Shown here one piece after another: positions 16,621 to 25,449 of a DNA stretch of 64,000 bases. Origin of the DNA: Proteiniclasticum ruminis (GTDB lineage Bacteria; Bacillota; Clostridia; Clostridiales; Clostridiaceae); contig NZ_FOVK01000001.1 in NCBI RefSeq assembly GCF_900115135.1, forward strand, positions 434,001 to 498,000, written 5' to 3'. Numbering within the stretch: the stretch's first letter is position 1; each line of letters opens with the position of its first letter. A model generated the notes under the pieces. It was given only the letters and a program-made list of their open reading frames with translations, did no database searches and was not told where the DNA came from. The translations under genes were made by a program, and so were the position numbers.

Positions 16621-17768
16621 CCCTTCTCACCTCTTTCCAGCGAAATGAGAATCTCCTTAAAGAGCTCTGCAGCGTTCTCATCCATATCCCGTTCATTCTT
16701 GAGTTTGTAGAAATCCCGGAACAGTGCTGTCACATCATTTTGCTGAATCATAGAAAATTCAGCCTGCTCATTAAATAAATTCTCTTCTTCTCTCTTTTTT
16801 CTCAGTTCCAGTATATTAGGGAATTTAGTTCGTAGACGCATCATCGGATCAAGAATCTCTTCCTGATCTTTCAAAAACACTCTGATGTAATCCTCCGGAT
16901 TTCCCTCATACTGCAGGTTCATAAGTTCTGTGAAATGCCCTTCCAAAGTGACCACATCTCTTTTGGTGTAGATCGGGATTTCTGATACCTCTACGGCTCC
17001 TTCAGCAGAAAGTGTAATCAGGCTCACACTCTTATTGTGATTTTCTTCAGAAAAAGAGTATTTCATCGGAGAACCTGAGTAACGGATCCTGCCTCTTTCC
17101 ACCCATTGTGCCTTATGCAGATGTCCAAGAGCAACGTAGTGAAACCCTTCAAAGACACTGGATTTTATATAGTCATGTCCGCCCACAGATAGAAGTCTCT
17201 CGGAGTCAGACTCTTCCATCTCATCCTTAGCACTTCCAGCCACAAAGCCATGGTAGACAAGGACTTTCCTATTTGAATTCACCTTTCTGCTTTCTTTGAA
17301 AATCCGCTCATAGACCATGGAATCATCCTTAAAACTCTCCAGTTCATATATATTTTTCAGAATGGATGTATCACGGTATGGAAAGAGATAGAACTCCACT
17401 GGGCCAAACTCATCCTTCAGTGTGATGCATCGTAACGGTCTTCTGACCGTATTTTCAACAATGAGTCCTTTGTCCTCCAGCAGGCTGCTTAAAAAACCAA
17501 CCCGCTCATGAGAGTCATGATTCCCTGTGATCACCAGATTTTTCTTCCCCAGCTTGACCAGTTCTGTAAGAAAAAAATCATTCAGTTTCACAGCATCTTC
17601 CCGAGGTATCGACCTGTCGTACAGATCCCCGGCAATGAGCACAACATCCGGATTCTGTTCTTTAATAATCCTCAGAATATCCTGAAGCATTTCCCGCTGG
17701 TCCTCAAGAAGAGATACTCCATTGAAATAGCGGCCAATATGTAAATCCGCTATGTGAAGTATTTTCAT
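16617..17768 (-). CDS. sbcD: Exonuclease subunit SbcD
   Basis: 383-residue Mre11-type manganese phosphoesterase, the nuclease partner of SbcC. Metal-binding motifs are intact: HIADLHIG (5-12), LIAGDLYDRSIPR (about 46-58), ITGNHDSHERV (about 83-93), YHGF and YVALGHLHKAQ (about 205). The ATG at 17768 is chosen because AAGGAG lies nine bases upstream; an in-frame TTG at 17777 abuts the ribosome site. It is the first gene of the sbcD-sbcC-arsC-like operon. Confidence 0.97.
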   Translation of the reverse strand: MKILHIADLHIGRYFNGVSLLEDQREMLQDILRIIKEQNPDVVLIAGDLYDRSIPREDAVKLNDFFLTELVKLGKKNLVITGNHDSHERVGFLSSLLEDKGLIVENTVRRPLRCITLKDEFGPVEFYLFPYRDTSILKNIYELESFKDDSMVYERIFKESRKVNSNRKVLVYHGFVAGSAKDEMEESDSERLLSVGGHDYIKSSVFEGFHYVALGHLHKAQWVERGRIRYSGSPMKYSFSEENHNKSVSLITLSAEGAVEVSEIPIYTKRDVVTLEGHFTELMNLQYEGNPEDYIRVFLKDQEEILDPMMRLRTKFPNILELRKKREEENLFNEQAEFSMIQQNDVTALFRDFYKLKNERDMDENAAELFKEILISLERGEKG

Positions 17769-18031
17769 AAAATACAACTCCTTCCATAGTTACAGAACTC
17801 ATCTGCTTCTCAAAACACATCTTTGATATAAAGATGTTTTATTGCTAGCCAGATTCTATTAGAGATATTTTAACATAATTTCTTGCTTCTATTAAAGACT
17901 TCTGAATTTTTCTACGTTCACCTTATTACGGGCTCCTGATTCACTTCCCCATGAAAATACGTCTCTAAATTATCTGATAAGTCTGTTCATTCCTTAGTTT
18001 TGGTGTAAAATAATCTTAGGAGGTGTCATTT

Positions 18032-18535
18032 ATGCCCAAACGAGTTCGTATGAGTTTAAGGCTTTCAAAGACAGATTATGAGTTTCCTCATGAAATCCTA
18101 TCGGCTGAGCGGCAGTATCTTGAGGAGATTGCTTCCTGTGCCCTGGATGCTTACCAGGACACCGTTGACTATGAAGGTGAAGACCTGGCGCAAACAATCG
18201 AAGAAGTCCAGCGCGTTTATGCAGGATTCTATGGACCACTTATGACTGAAGCCTCCTTTATATACCGGGAGGATGAAACGGTCTATGCAGGACTTCTGAC
18301 CTGTCTTTATCGTGGAGAACCTACGATCACCTATACCTTCACGCGAAAGTCCAGACAGAGGATGGGCTACGCTACACAGCTGATTGGTCTTGCTTGTCAA
18401 AGACTATATGAACTTGGCTATCACTCTCTGTTTCTGTATGTCACCATGGAAAATGTCGACGCTTTACGACTCTATGAATCACTAGGCTTCCAGGAAGTTC
18501 CCCTGACTACTCTTTCTGAGATCAATATCGATTGA
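18032..18535 (+). CDS. GNAT family N-acetyltransferase
   Basis: 167-residue protein with a C-terminal GNAT fold. The acetyl-CoA-binding motif appears as KSRQRMGYATQLIGLACQRL (about 109-128, the R-x-x-G-x-A form), followed by SLFLYVTMENVDALRLYESLGF typical of motif B. The N-terminal 60 residues are less conserved and the substrate is unknown. The ATG at 18032 follows AGGAGG by eight bases. It is a single-gene unit, upstream of the cobalamin leader. Confidence 0.82.
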   Translation: MPKRVRMSLRLSKTDYEFPHEILSAERQYLEEIASCALDAYQDTVDYEGEDLAQTIEEVQRVYAGFYGPLMTEASFIYREDETVYAGLLTCLYRGEPTITYTFTRKSRQRMGYATQLIGLACQRLYELGYHSLFLYVTMENVDALRLYESLGFQEVPLTTLSEINID

Positions 18536-18610
18536 ACCCTTACAGTATATTAGATCCTTTTTTATGGTTTCTCAACAGGTTCATCGTAGAAAAGAAATCA
18601 TCCCTTCATC

Positions 18611-18638
18611 TAGAACTTTTCACGTTATGTGATATAAT
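18611..18638 (+). promoter_or_regulatory. Promoter of the cobalamin-riboswitch operon
   Basis: TAGAAC (18611-18616), a 16-base spacer and extended -10 TGA-TATAAT (18633-18638). The -35 is weak. Transcription would start about 35 bases before the aptamer. Confidence 0.6.
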
Positions 18639-18681
18639 AAGCTTATAAGAATCCATTTTAAGAAAATTTAATATTTTAATG

Positions 18682-18837
18682 ATATAGGTTGCAAAGTCTG
18701 CGCTTTGCACGAAGAGGGAAACAGGAAAAGCCTGTGCGGTCCCGCCGCCGTAAGACTCTTAAGAATTCCTACGCCACTGGAGATGATCTGGGAAGGTGAA
18801 TTCTTTTACATAGTCAAGCCGGAAGACCTGCCTATAT
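18682..18837 (+). promoter_or_regulatory. Cobalamin (AdoCbl) riboswitch aptamer
   Basis: P1 is formed by ATATAGG (18682-18688) and CCTATAT (18831-18837). Between them lie the conserved elements of the B12 box family: GAAGAGGGAA, CGGTCCCGCCGCCGTAA, CGCCACTGG, GGGAAGG, and AGTCAAGCCGGAAGACCTGCC in two blocks near the 3' end. A terminator at 18912-18933 supplies the expression platform. Cobalamin would be expected to switch off the downstream DUF4430 and ECF genes. Confidence 0.95.
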
Positions 18838-18911
18838 TGTTTTAGACTCCCCTCACGGGTCATGAGGTGTCACTTTAGCTTTGCTGGCTGATCTCCAGCA
18901 AATGCTTTTAC

Positions 18912-18933
18912 GCACCTTCAAGGGTGCTTTTTA
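18912..18933 (+). terminator. Riboswitch-controlled terminator
   Basis: GCACC / GGGTGC hairpin with a TTTTTATTTT tail, 75 bases after the aptamer. A preceding hairpin (TGCTGG / CCAGCA, about 18882-18902) may take part in the switch. Confidence 0.8.
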
Positions 18934-19016
18934 TTTTCCCCTTGTACACCTTTTAAGGTTTTTCTTAAAGTGATTCTTAGATTATAATGTACGGTTTCGT
19001 ACACAAGGAGGAAAAC

Positions 19017-19409
19017 ATGAACAAAAAACTCGTAGCCGTTCTCGTCATCATTCTTCTAGCAGTTGGTGGTTTTGGTCTTTCAAAGCTTCTCTTTCCTAAA
19101 GGAGAGGAAGGCACAAAAGAAGTCACCATAAACATTATTGTTGCCAATGAAAATATTGACTATACAAAGTCTTTCAAAACTGACGCCCTTTATGTAGAAG
19201 AGCTTCTTAACGAGAATACAGAGGAACTGAAAGTTGAAACAGAAGATACACAGTACGGTCCAATGCTTGTAGGACTTCTTGACTACAAAGCGGATGCCAC
19301 GAAAGAGTTCTACAGCATTAAAATCAATGGGGAAGATGCCATGGTTGGCATAAAGGAAATACCAGTAAATGATGGAGATGAATACACCTTTGAAGTTCAA
19401 GGTTTCTAA
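19017..19409 (+). CDS. Membrane-anchored DUF4430 (transcobalamin-like C-terminal) protein
   Basis: 130 residues: a membrane anchor (MNKKLVAVLVIILLAVGGFG, no lipobox cysteine), a short linker, then a domain of about 95 residues (VTINIIVANENIDYTKSF to EYTFEVQGF) matching DUF4430, the fold shared with the beta domain of transcobalamin and intrinsic factor. Being under a cobalamin riboswitch and next to an ECF S component, it is a good candidate for an extracellular cobalamin-binding partner. The ATG at 19017 follows AAGGAGG; a small hairpin TGTACG-GTTT-CGTACA (18988-19003) lies just before this site. It overlaps the next gene. Confidence 0.82.
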   Translation: MNKKLVAVLVIILLAVGGFGLSKLLFPKGEEGTKEVTINIIVANENIDYTKSFKTDALYVEELLNENTEELKVETEDTQYGPMLVGLLDYKADATKEFYSIKINGEDAMVGIKEIPVNDGDEYTFEVQGF

Positions 19410-19944
19410 TCTCAGTGTCCATGACATTGTTCTCATCCCTCTGCTCAGCGCTTCGCTGACCGCAGGAAAGATGGCTCTTTCCTTTATCCCCAATGTTGAA
19501 ATCGTGACGCTGCTGTTTATGGTCTACGCCTCAGTTTTTGGCTTTAAAAAGACCTTTCTGGTTTCCATTATCTTCTCAACCATCGAGATTTTCTTATATG
19601 GACTCCAGACATGGCTCATTGGATACTATATCCTGTGGCCGCTGCTGATCTTTCTCAGTGCAATGTTATACAAAAAAACACAGTCTGAGTGGCCGTTCGC
19701 TTTTCTAGCTCTGACTTTCGGACTTTGTTTTGGTCTTTTCTTTGCCATGATTGAATCGATTTTTTATGGATTCTCCTATGGTATCGTCTATTGGCTGAGA
19801 GGTATTCCCTTTGATGTGGTCCATGGTGCCTCTAACTTCGTTCTTGGCATTTTTCTCTACAGACCACTAGAACATCTGCTTTCCCATCTTCGGGACAAGT
19901 ATGCTTTTCAGCATGCCATACAGAACAGCTGCAAAACACAATAA
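19369..19944 (+). CDS. ECF transporter S component, probably for cobalamin
   Basis: About 185-191 residues with six predicted membrane helices. The N-terminal half carries an Ala/Ser/Lys-containing helix (LSASLTAGKMALSFIP) as in S components of energy-coupling factor transporters. The specificity call rests on the riboswitch and the DUF4430 neighbour. The shared ECF ATPases and EcfT are not in the window. The start is uncertain: ATG codons at 19369, 19372 and 19378 lie in the overlap with the upstream gene, and TTG at 19390 has GGAG 11 bases before it. All give the same membrane core. Confidence 0.78.
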   Translation: MMEMNTPLKFKVSNLSVHDIVLIPLLSASLTAGKMALSFIPNVEIVTLLFMVYASVFGFKKTFLVSIIFSTIEIFLYGLQTWLIGYYILWPLLIFLSAMLYKKTQSEWPFAFLALTFGLCFGLFFAMIESIFYGFSYGIVYWLRGIPFDVVHGASNFVLGIFLYRPLEHLLSHLRDKYAFQHAIQNSCKTQ

Positions 19945-19980
19945 AAAAACGCCAAGTCCCAGCGGGCTTGGCGTTTTTTT
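19943..19980. terminator. Bidirectional terminator between the ECF gene and der
   Basis: AAAAAAACGCCAAG / CTTGGCGTTTTTTT hairpin with a ten-base loop, T-rich on both strands. It overlaps the der stop codon by one base. Confidence 0.9.
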
Positions 19981-21299
19981 TATGAATCCTTTTTCTTTTC
20001 CCTGTATTCGATTTTTAATCCGGTACCTGTGAAATCAAAGGCATCTCTCAGTTGGTTCTCGATATATCTGGAATAGGAGAAATGAAGTGCTGATTCATCA
20101 TTGATGAAGAACACAAATGTAGGTGGCTTTACGCCTGTTTGTGTCCCATAAAACACTTTTAGTCTCTTGGTTCCAATCATAGGCGGCTCTTTCTGAAGAA
20201 GAGCTTTGCCAATGACATCATTAAGGACCCCTGTAGCAATTTTTTTGTTGTAATTATCATAGCACATCTTGATCATCTGGAGCACTTTATGGGTTCTTTG
20301 CCCAGTCAGTGCAGAAATGAACAGGAACGGCGCATACTGCATGAACTTCAAGCTCATCTTATAGTCATTCATGTACTTATCCATGGTCTTGTCATCTTTT
20401 TCGATGAGATCCCACTTATTGACAATGACCATGATGGCCTTTTTCATGTCATGGGCATATCCGATGATTTTTTCATCCTGATCGGCAATGCCTTCCTCTG
20501 CATCAATCATCAAAACGACCACATCAGCCCTTTCAATGGCTGTAAGGGTTCTAACCACTGAATATCTTTCAATCTCTTCTTTCACCTTAGACTTTCTTCG
20601 GAGACCAGCCGTATCCACCAGGATGAACTTTCCTTCCTTCGTATCCAGAAAACTGTCTACAGCATCTCTGGTAGTACCAGCAATATCTGTAACAATGGAT
20701 CTCTCTTCTCCAAGAAGTTTGTTGATGAGAGAGGATTTTCCCACATTAGGTCGTCCTACAAATGCGACCCGTATGAAATCATCATCCTCTTCTTTTTCAT
20801 AGTCTTTGAAGTGACTGACCACTTCATCCAAAAGATCTCCTAAGCCAAGACCTTGTCCTGCCGAAATGGCAATGGGATTTCCAATACCAAGATTGTAGAA
20901 CTCATATGCATTGGCTTCATCTTTCAGATTGTCCACTTTGTTCACTGCAAGGACAATTGGTTTCTGGCTGATTCTGAGCATTGTAGCTACTTCATTATCT
21001 GAATCCGTTAGTCCTTGTTTTCCATCCACTACAAAAATAATCACATCTGCAGTATCAATGGCGATTTGTGCTTGTCTTTTCATCTGAGCCAGAATGATAT
21101 CATCACTCTTAGGCTCAATTCCACCTGTATCAATTAATTTAAACTCATGATGCAGCCAGTCTGCATCTGCATAAATCCGATCTCTTGTTACTCCAGGTGT
21201 GTCGTCTACGATGGCAATTCTATGACCTGCCAGTTTATTGAATAAGGTCGATTTACCAACATTCGGTCTCCCGACGATGGCTACGATGGGTTTTGCCAT
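19980..21299 (-). CDS. der: Ribosome biogenesis GTPase Der
   Basis: 439-residue double GTPase required for 50S maturation. The first G domain has [11 protein letters not shown] (10-20), DTGGIEP and NKVDN; the second has [11 protein letters not shown] (about 183-193), DTAGLRR and NKWDL. The C-terminal KH-like domain follows (about 350-435, [14 protein letters not shown]). Length and order are standard. It has its own sigma-A type promoter (21347-21375) and shares the terminator with the ECF gene. Confidence 0.98.
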   Translation of the reverse strand: MAKPIVAIVGRPNVGKSTLFNKLAGHRIAIVDDTPGVTRDRIYADADWLHHEFKLIDTGGIEPKSDDIILAQMKRQAQIAIDTADVIIFVVDGKQGLTDSDNEVATMLRISQKPIVLAVNKVDNLKDEANAYEFYNLGIGNPIAISAGQGLGLGDLLDEVVSHFKDYEKEEDDDFIRVAFVGRPNVGKSSLINKLLGEERSIVTDIAGTTRDAVDSFLDTKEGKFILVDTAGLRRKSKVKEEIERYSVVRTLTAIERADVVVLMIDAEEGIADQDEKIIGYAHDMKKAIMVIVNKWDLIEKDDKTMDKYMNDYKMSLKFMQYAPFLFISALTGQRTHKVLQMIKMCYDNYNKKIATGVLNDVIGKALLQKEPPMIGTKRLKVFYGTQTGVKPPTFVFFINDESALHFSYSRYIENQLRDAFDFTGTGLKIEYREKKKDS

Positions 21300-21346
21300 T
21301 TACTTCACCTCTTTTTTTCTAACTTTGCATTTCTGTACATCTAATC

Positions 21347-21375
21347 ATATTACCCTAAGTATTTTGTCATGTCAA
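21347..21375 (-). promoter_or_regulatory. Promoter of der
   Basis: Minus-strand TTGACA (21370-21375), a 17-base spacer and TAATAT (21347-21352). Confidence 0.7.
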
Positions 21376-21438
21376 ACAAAAGCTGGATTCTCTGCTTCCG
21401 ACTCCTTATCTTCCTCGTCCAAAGGGTTCACTCACCGG

Positions 21439-24400
21439 TCAGTGCTTTTCTATCTTCAGCACCTGCCCGAGAAAAATTTCGACGATCTGAGGATCAAACT
21501 GAGTCCCTGCATGGGCTCTGAGTTCTTCGGCAGCTTCTTTTAAGCTCCTCTTCTTACTGTATGTTCTTTCATGTGTCATGGCTTCAAAGGCATCTGCAAT
21601 GTTCAGGATTCTTGAATGGAGAGGAATTTCTTGGCCTTTGAGGCCTTCAGGATATCCCTTCCCATCGAAACGCTCATGATGATATAAAACATCTTCCGCC
21701 AGATATCCGTACTCTTCAACAGATTTGATGATTTGATAACTGGTTTCTGCATGTTTTTTAACCACTTCATATTCCTCATAAGACAAAGGTCCTGCTTTTA
21801 GAAGGATTTCTTTGGGAACGTTGATTTTTCCGATATCATGGAGTTTTCCTGCAGTAAACAGTCTTTCTTGAGCCTCTTTACTCATCCCCATGGCTTCACC
21901 GATGCTTTTCGCAATCAACGCCACATGATAAAGATGTTCTTTCTCTTTTGGGAACTTTTCTCCTATCCTTGCAAGAATGGTCTCAATCATTTTATTTTTC
22001 ATGATCTTCCCGTATTTCAATTTTTCACGATACATGTTATTGTCCGACACCTTGACAACTTCCTGTATATTTTGATGTTTCAGTGTTTTGGTCGCGATGC
22101 CTATTGCTAGAGAAATCTGAACTGGACCCACTTCACAGGCATCTGCCTCTTTCAAAATCTTTGTTTTCACATCCTCCGCTTCTTTCATGGAAGTCTTAGG
22201 CATCAGCACCATGAACTCATCTCCCCCCATTCTGGAAAGGACGTCCCCTTCTCTCAGATGCGATTTCATGATATCTGCCGATTTCATCAGGAGAAGATCA
22301 CCCAAGTCATGTCCGAAGGCATCATTTGTAAGCTTCAGCCCGTTGAGATCCATCACCATAACAGATAAGGGAAGGTTCCTGTTTAAATCTATTCTTTTCA
22401 GCATATCTTCCGCAAATCGCCTGTTGTATAGACCTGTGAGCACATCATGATAGCTTAAGTATTCTGTCTGTTTCTGTTTTTCAATTTTGGGCGTAATATC
22501 GCGAAAAACCGTGACAATTCCAGTAATTCCCTGATCACTGCCCTTGATGGGGGAAATGTTCTCTTCAACGGGCAGTTTTCTTCCATCTTTGGCCAGGAGC
22601 AGCCGGTCATTGGATTCACCACCGCGATAGTATATTCTGTTTTCTGAGAAGCTGCTGTGCACAGCATCATAGTCCTCATAAATGACTTTATAGATTTCAT
22701 CAATGGGTCTTCCTAAGGCTTCTTCCATTTTCCAGCCAGTCATTTCTTGCGCTGCTGTATTCATAAGAAGCACCTTATTGGTCTCATCTGTTGCAATCAC
22801 TCCATCTCCAACGGAAAGCAGTGTTGTCCGGAAGAGCTCTTTTTCAATATAGAGATTCTCCTGCAGCTTTTTCTTTTCTGTCACATCTCTGGCTGCCGCA
22901 TAGATGAGATTGTCTATATATTGTGCTTTCCACTCCAGCATCACATAGCTCTCATCGGCTCGGCGAAACCGCAAGGTAAAGCTTCCTTCTTTCTTGTCCT
23001 CAATCATCTGGCTGATGGATTCTTTCAGAAGGTCCAGATCTTCGGGGTGAACAAACTGCAACGCATTTTGACCGCGGATATGTTTCACTTTAAATCCAAG
23101 GAACTTTTCCCATGCATCATTCACCTTTAGGAAAACGCCTCTAGAATCTGTAATGCAGAAGAAATCCAGATTCACTCTGAAGAATCTTTCTAACTCATCC
23201 TTCTGTTCCAGTATTTTCAGGTTCGCTTTTTTCACTTCTGTTGTATCCCGGGCAATACCAGTAAATCCTATGACAATTCCAGCTTCATCCAGGATTGGCA
23301 CTGCATTGGTGGTAAACCAGTGGTAGGAACCATCCTTGTGCAGCAGTCTGTAATCCGCTGTCTCCATCCGCTTTCCTGTATGCTCGATGTGCCGGAAAAA
23401 TTTCTGTATCCGATGAAGGTCATCCTTATGCACATAAGGTTCGAAGGACTGTCCCAGAGCCTCTTTAATGGAATGTCCAAGCACCTTCTCCCAGGCAGCC
23501 GATATAAACAGTAGAATACCATTCTTATCCAGTCTGTACACAATATCATAACTGCTTTCCACAAGGAGCCTGTAATTGTCTTCTCTTTGCTTCACTTCCA
23601 TTTCCAGAAGTTTCGCTTCCGTGATATCAATATGTGTTCCAAACATCTGAAGCGGTTTCCCGTCTTCAGTCCAACGGACAACTTTTCCTTTATCCAGGAC
23701 CCATACCCAATGGCCGTCTTTATGTCTCATTCTGCATTCCATGGAATAGTACTCTTTTTCACGGTAAAAAAGAGATTGGACAATTTCGTCAGAGCGTTCA
23801 AGATCATCAGGATGAACAAGACTTGCCCAAGTATCGTCTGTAATTGGTTCCAGTTCTTTCAGCGTATATCCGACAATCTCTGCCCATCGCTCATTATATA
23901 TGTTTTCACCCGTCTGAATGTTCCATTCCCACGTACCTGCTCTGGTCGCTTCAATGATGTCCAGATATTTTTCTTTTTCTTGGAGAAAATGAGCACGCAT
24001 GGTTTCAGACTCCGTAATGTCCACATGAAATCCTGAAATGGTGATTGGGTTTCCAAGACGGTCCCGGACCAGATGTCCTCTTGTCATAAACCATTTCCAA
24101 TGGCCATCTCTATGCTGCATGCGGTAAATCGGACTATAGCTTTGGATTTCACCGGACAAATACGCTTCAAGCAGTTTCTCATTCTCTTCGCGCTCTTCAG
24201 GATGCCAGCGGTCTTTCCAATCTTCAATCTGTTCGCTGAGCTCCTCATATTGAAACCCCATGATTTCGGCCCATTTTCTGGAAAAGATGATGGAGTTGCT
24301 TCTAATATCCCATTCCCAAGTGGCAACACCTATGGCGTTGATGCCAAATTTATATTTATAAAACTGCTCTCTGAAAAAATGATACTCCCGTTTTGTTTTG

Positions 24401-25245
24401 ATATAAGACTTCAACTGAGAAAGGCATAGATTCCAGAGAATCTGCTGATGTGTCTGAAACTCTTTTTGTGAAATCAGTACCGCACCAAATGGTTCTTCTC
24501 CGTCCCCCACTATCATGCAATATAGGTCTATGCCCTCAGCAAGGCTTTTTCGTATCTCCATCGGAATCAGTTCAAGTAGAGAGTTCCCTCTGATGCAGGG
24601 GAAACAGTCATAGTGATTCACAGTCTCTTTCTGACCCTTTTCTCTCCAGACTGGAAGTGTGAACCAGAAGATTTCCTCTTCTTTGCCAAAGGGAACATCC
24701 CCTTTCCATGGCATAAATCCGAACTTCTCTTTCTTCTTGTCATAGGGGCACCAGTATGCAGCAGTGGCTCCAGCCATCTCCCCAATGAGAGGAATGGCCT
24801 TATGTTCTGTAGAAATGGTTAGACTGGGATCTTCTTGAAAGTCATACAGAGAAAGCAGCTGATTCACTTTTACCATTGGAGTCTGATACTGTTCCTCTGG
24901 ACGAAAAAGACAATAAAACCAGTCTCCCTTCATGCCAGTGGATGGAACTCTTTTCACGGTGACAATCACAGGAGTTTCATCTTTTCCAATCCCGATGAAA
25001 TGAAGTGAGCTCTCACTTCTCTTTACCTGCAAAAGCATTTGAATGAAACGGGAAAAATCCTCCACCCGAAAAACACCATTCAGGGGGAAGTGCGCATCTT
25101 GATCTTCTTCTATTACAAATTTATCTCTGAACGCTTTGTTTGAGAAATGCACTTTTCCTTCACAATCCAAAATACAAATCCGATCAGATGAAAGTTCCAG
25201 CATATCAAAACAAAACTGATTCCCGATAGACTCCAGCACGCCCAT
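21439..25245 (-). CDS. Multi-PAS diguanylate cyclase / HD-GYP phosphodiesterase
   Basis: 1268-residue cytosolic sensor (no membrane helix) with both c-di-GMP synthesis and breakdown modules. The order is PAS (about 15-110), an unassigned GAF-like region (145-290), five PAS domains (about 300-410, 425-540, 550-665, 680-790, 800-915), GGDEF (925-1080) and HD-GYP (1085-1265). GGDEF is intact (RMGGDEFMVL), with an I-site RxxD (REGD) five residues before it. HD-GYP keeps HDIGK and HHERFDGKGYP. The two PAS domains at about 300-540 are PAS_3-like (ATWEWDIRSN, GTWEWNIQTG). The ATG at 25245 follows GAGGAG; a longer frame to 25281 lacks a site. Confidence 0.92.
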   Translation of the reverse strand: MGVLESIGNQFCFDMLELSSDRICILDCEGKVHFSNKAFRDKFVIEEDQDAHFPLNGVFRVEDFSRFIQMLLQVKRSESSLHFIGIGKDETPVIVTVKRVPSTGMKGDWFYCLFRPEEQYQTPMVKVNQLLSLYDFQEDPSLTISTEHKAIPLIGEMAGATAAYWCPYDKKKEKFGFMPWKGDVPFGKEEEIFWFTLPVWREKGQKETVNHYDCFPCIRGNSLLELIPMEIRKSLAEGIDLYCMIVGDGEEPFGAVLISQKEFQTHQQILWNLCLSQLKSYIKTKREYHFFREQFYKYKFGINAIGVATWEWDIRSNSIIFSRKWAEIMGFQYEELSEQIEDWKDRWHPEEREENEKLLEAYLSGEIQSYSPIYRMQHRDGHWKWFMTRGHLVRDRLGNPITISGFHVDITESETMRAHFLQEKEKYLDIIEATRAGTWEWNIQTGENIYNERWAEIVGYTLKELEPITDDTWASLVHPDDLERSDEIVQSLFYREKEYYSMECRMRHKDGHWVWVLDKGKVVRWTEDGKPLQMFGTHIDITEAKLLEMEVKQREDNYRLLVESSYDIVYRLDKNGILLFISAAWEKVLGHSIKEALGQSFEPYVHKDDLHRIQKFFRHIEHTGKRMETADYRLLHKDGSYHWFTTNAVPILDEAGIVIGFTGIARDTTEVKKANLKILEQKDELERFFRVNLDFFCITDSRGVFLKVNDAWEKFLGFKVKHIRGQNALQFVHPEDLDLLKESISQMIEDKKEGSFTLRFRRADESYVMLEWKAQYIDNLIYAAARDVTEKKKLQENLYIEKELFRTTLLSVGDGVIATDETNKVLLMNTAAQEMTGWKMEEALGRPIDEIYKVIYEDYDAVHSSFSENRIYYRGGESNDRLLLAKDGRKLPVEENISPIKGSDQGITGIVTVFRDITPKIEKQKQTEYLSYHDVLTGLYNRRFAEDMLKRIDLNRNLPLSVMVMDLNGLKLTNDAFGHDLGDLLLMKSADIMKSHLREGDVLSRMGGDEFMVLMPKTSMKEAEDVKTKILKEADACEVGPVQISLAIGIATKTLKHQNIQEVVKVSDNNMYREKLKYGKIMKNKMIETILARIGEKFPKEKEHLYHVALIAKSIGEAMGMSKEAQERLFTAGKLHDIGKINVPKEILLKAGPLSYEEYEVVKKHAETSYQIIKSVEEYGYLAEDVLYHHERFDGKGYPEGLKGQEIPLHSRILNIADAFEAMTHERTYSKKRSLKEAAEELRAHAGTQFDPQIVEIFLGQVLKIEKH

Positions 25246-25310
25246 ATCATTTCTCCTCAATCCATAAAAATATGCAGCCATAGGTCCTATATTGTAAAAA
25301 CACTCCTCTT

Positions 25311-25339
25311 ATTATATCGTATGACAAAGGCTATCACAA
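25311..25339 (-). promoter_or_regulatory. Promoter of the PAS/GGDEF/HD-GYP gene
   Basis: Minus-strand TTGTGA (25334-25339), a 17-base spacer and TATAAT (25311-25316), 65 bases before the start codon. Confidence 0.7.
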
Positions 25340-25449
25340 TGCTGTGAAGTTGATAAAATTATGGATTTGAAGGCTTTTCAGCTTTTCACCAGGGTATCTT
25401 CTCCTGTATAATTGATAGGACACATCGTTATGAATAAAGGATGCACAGA

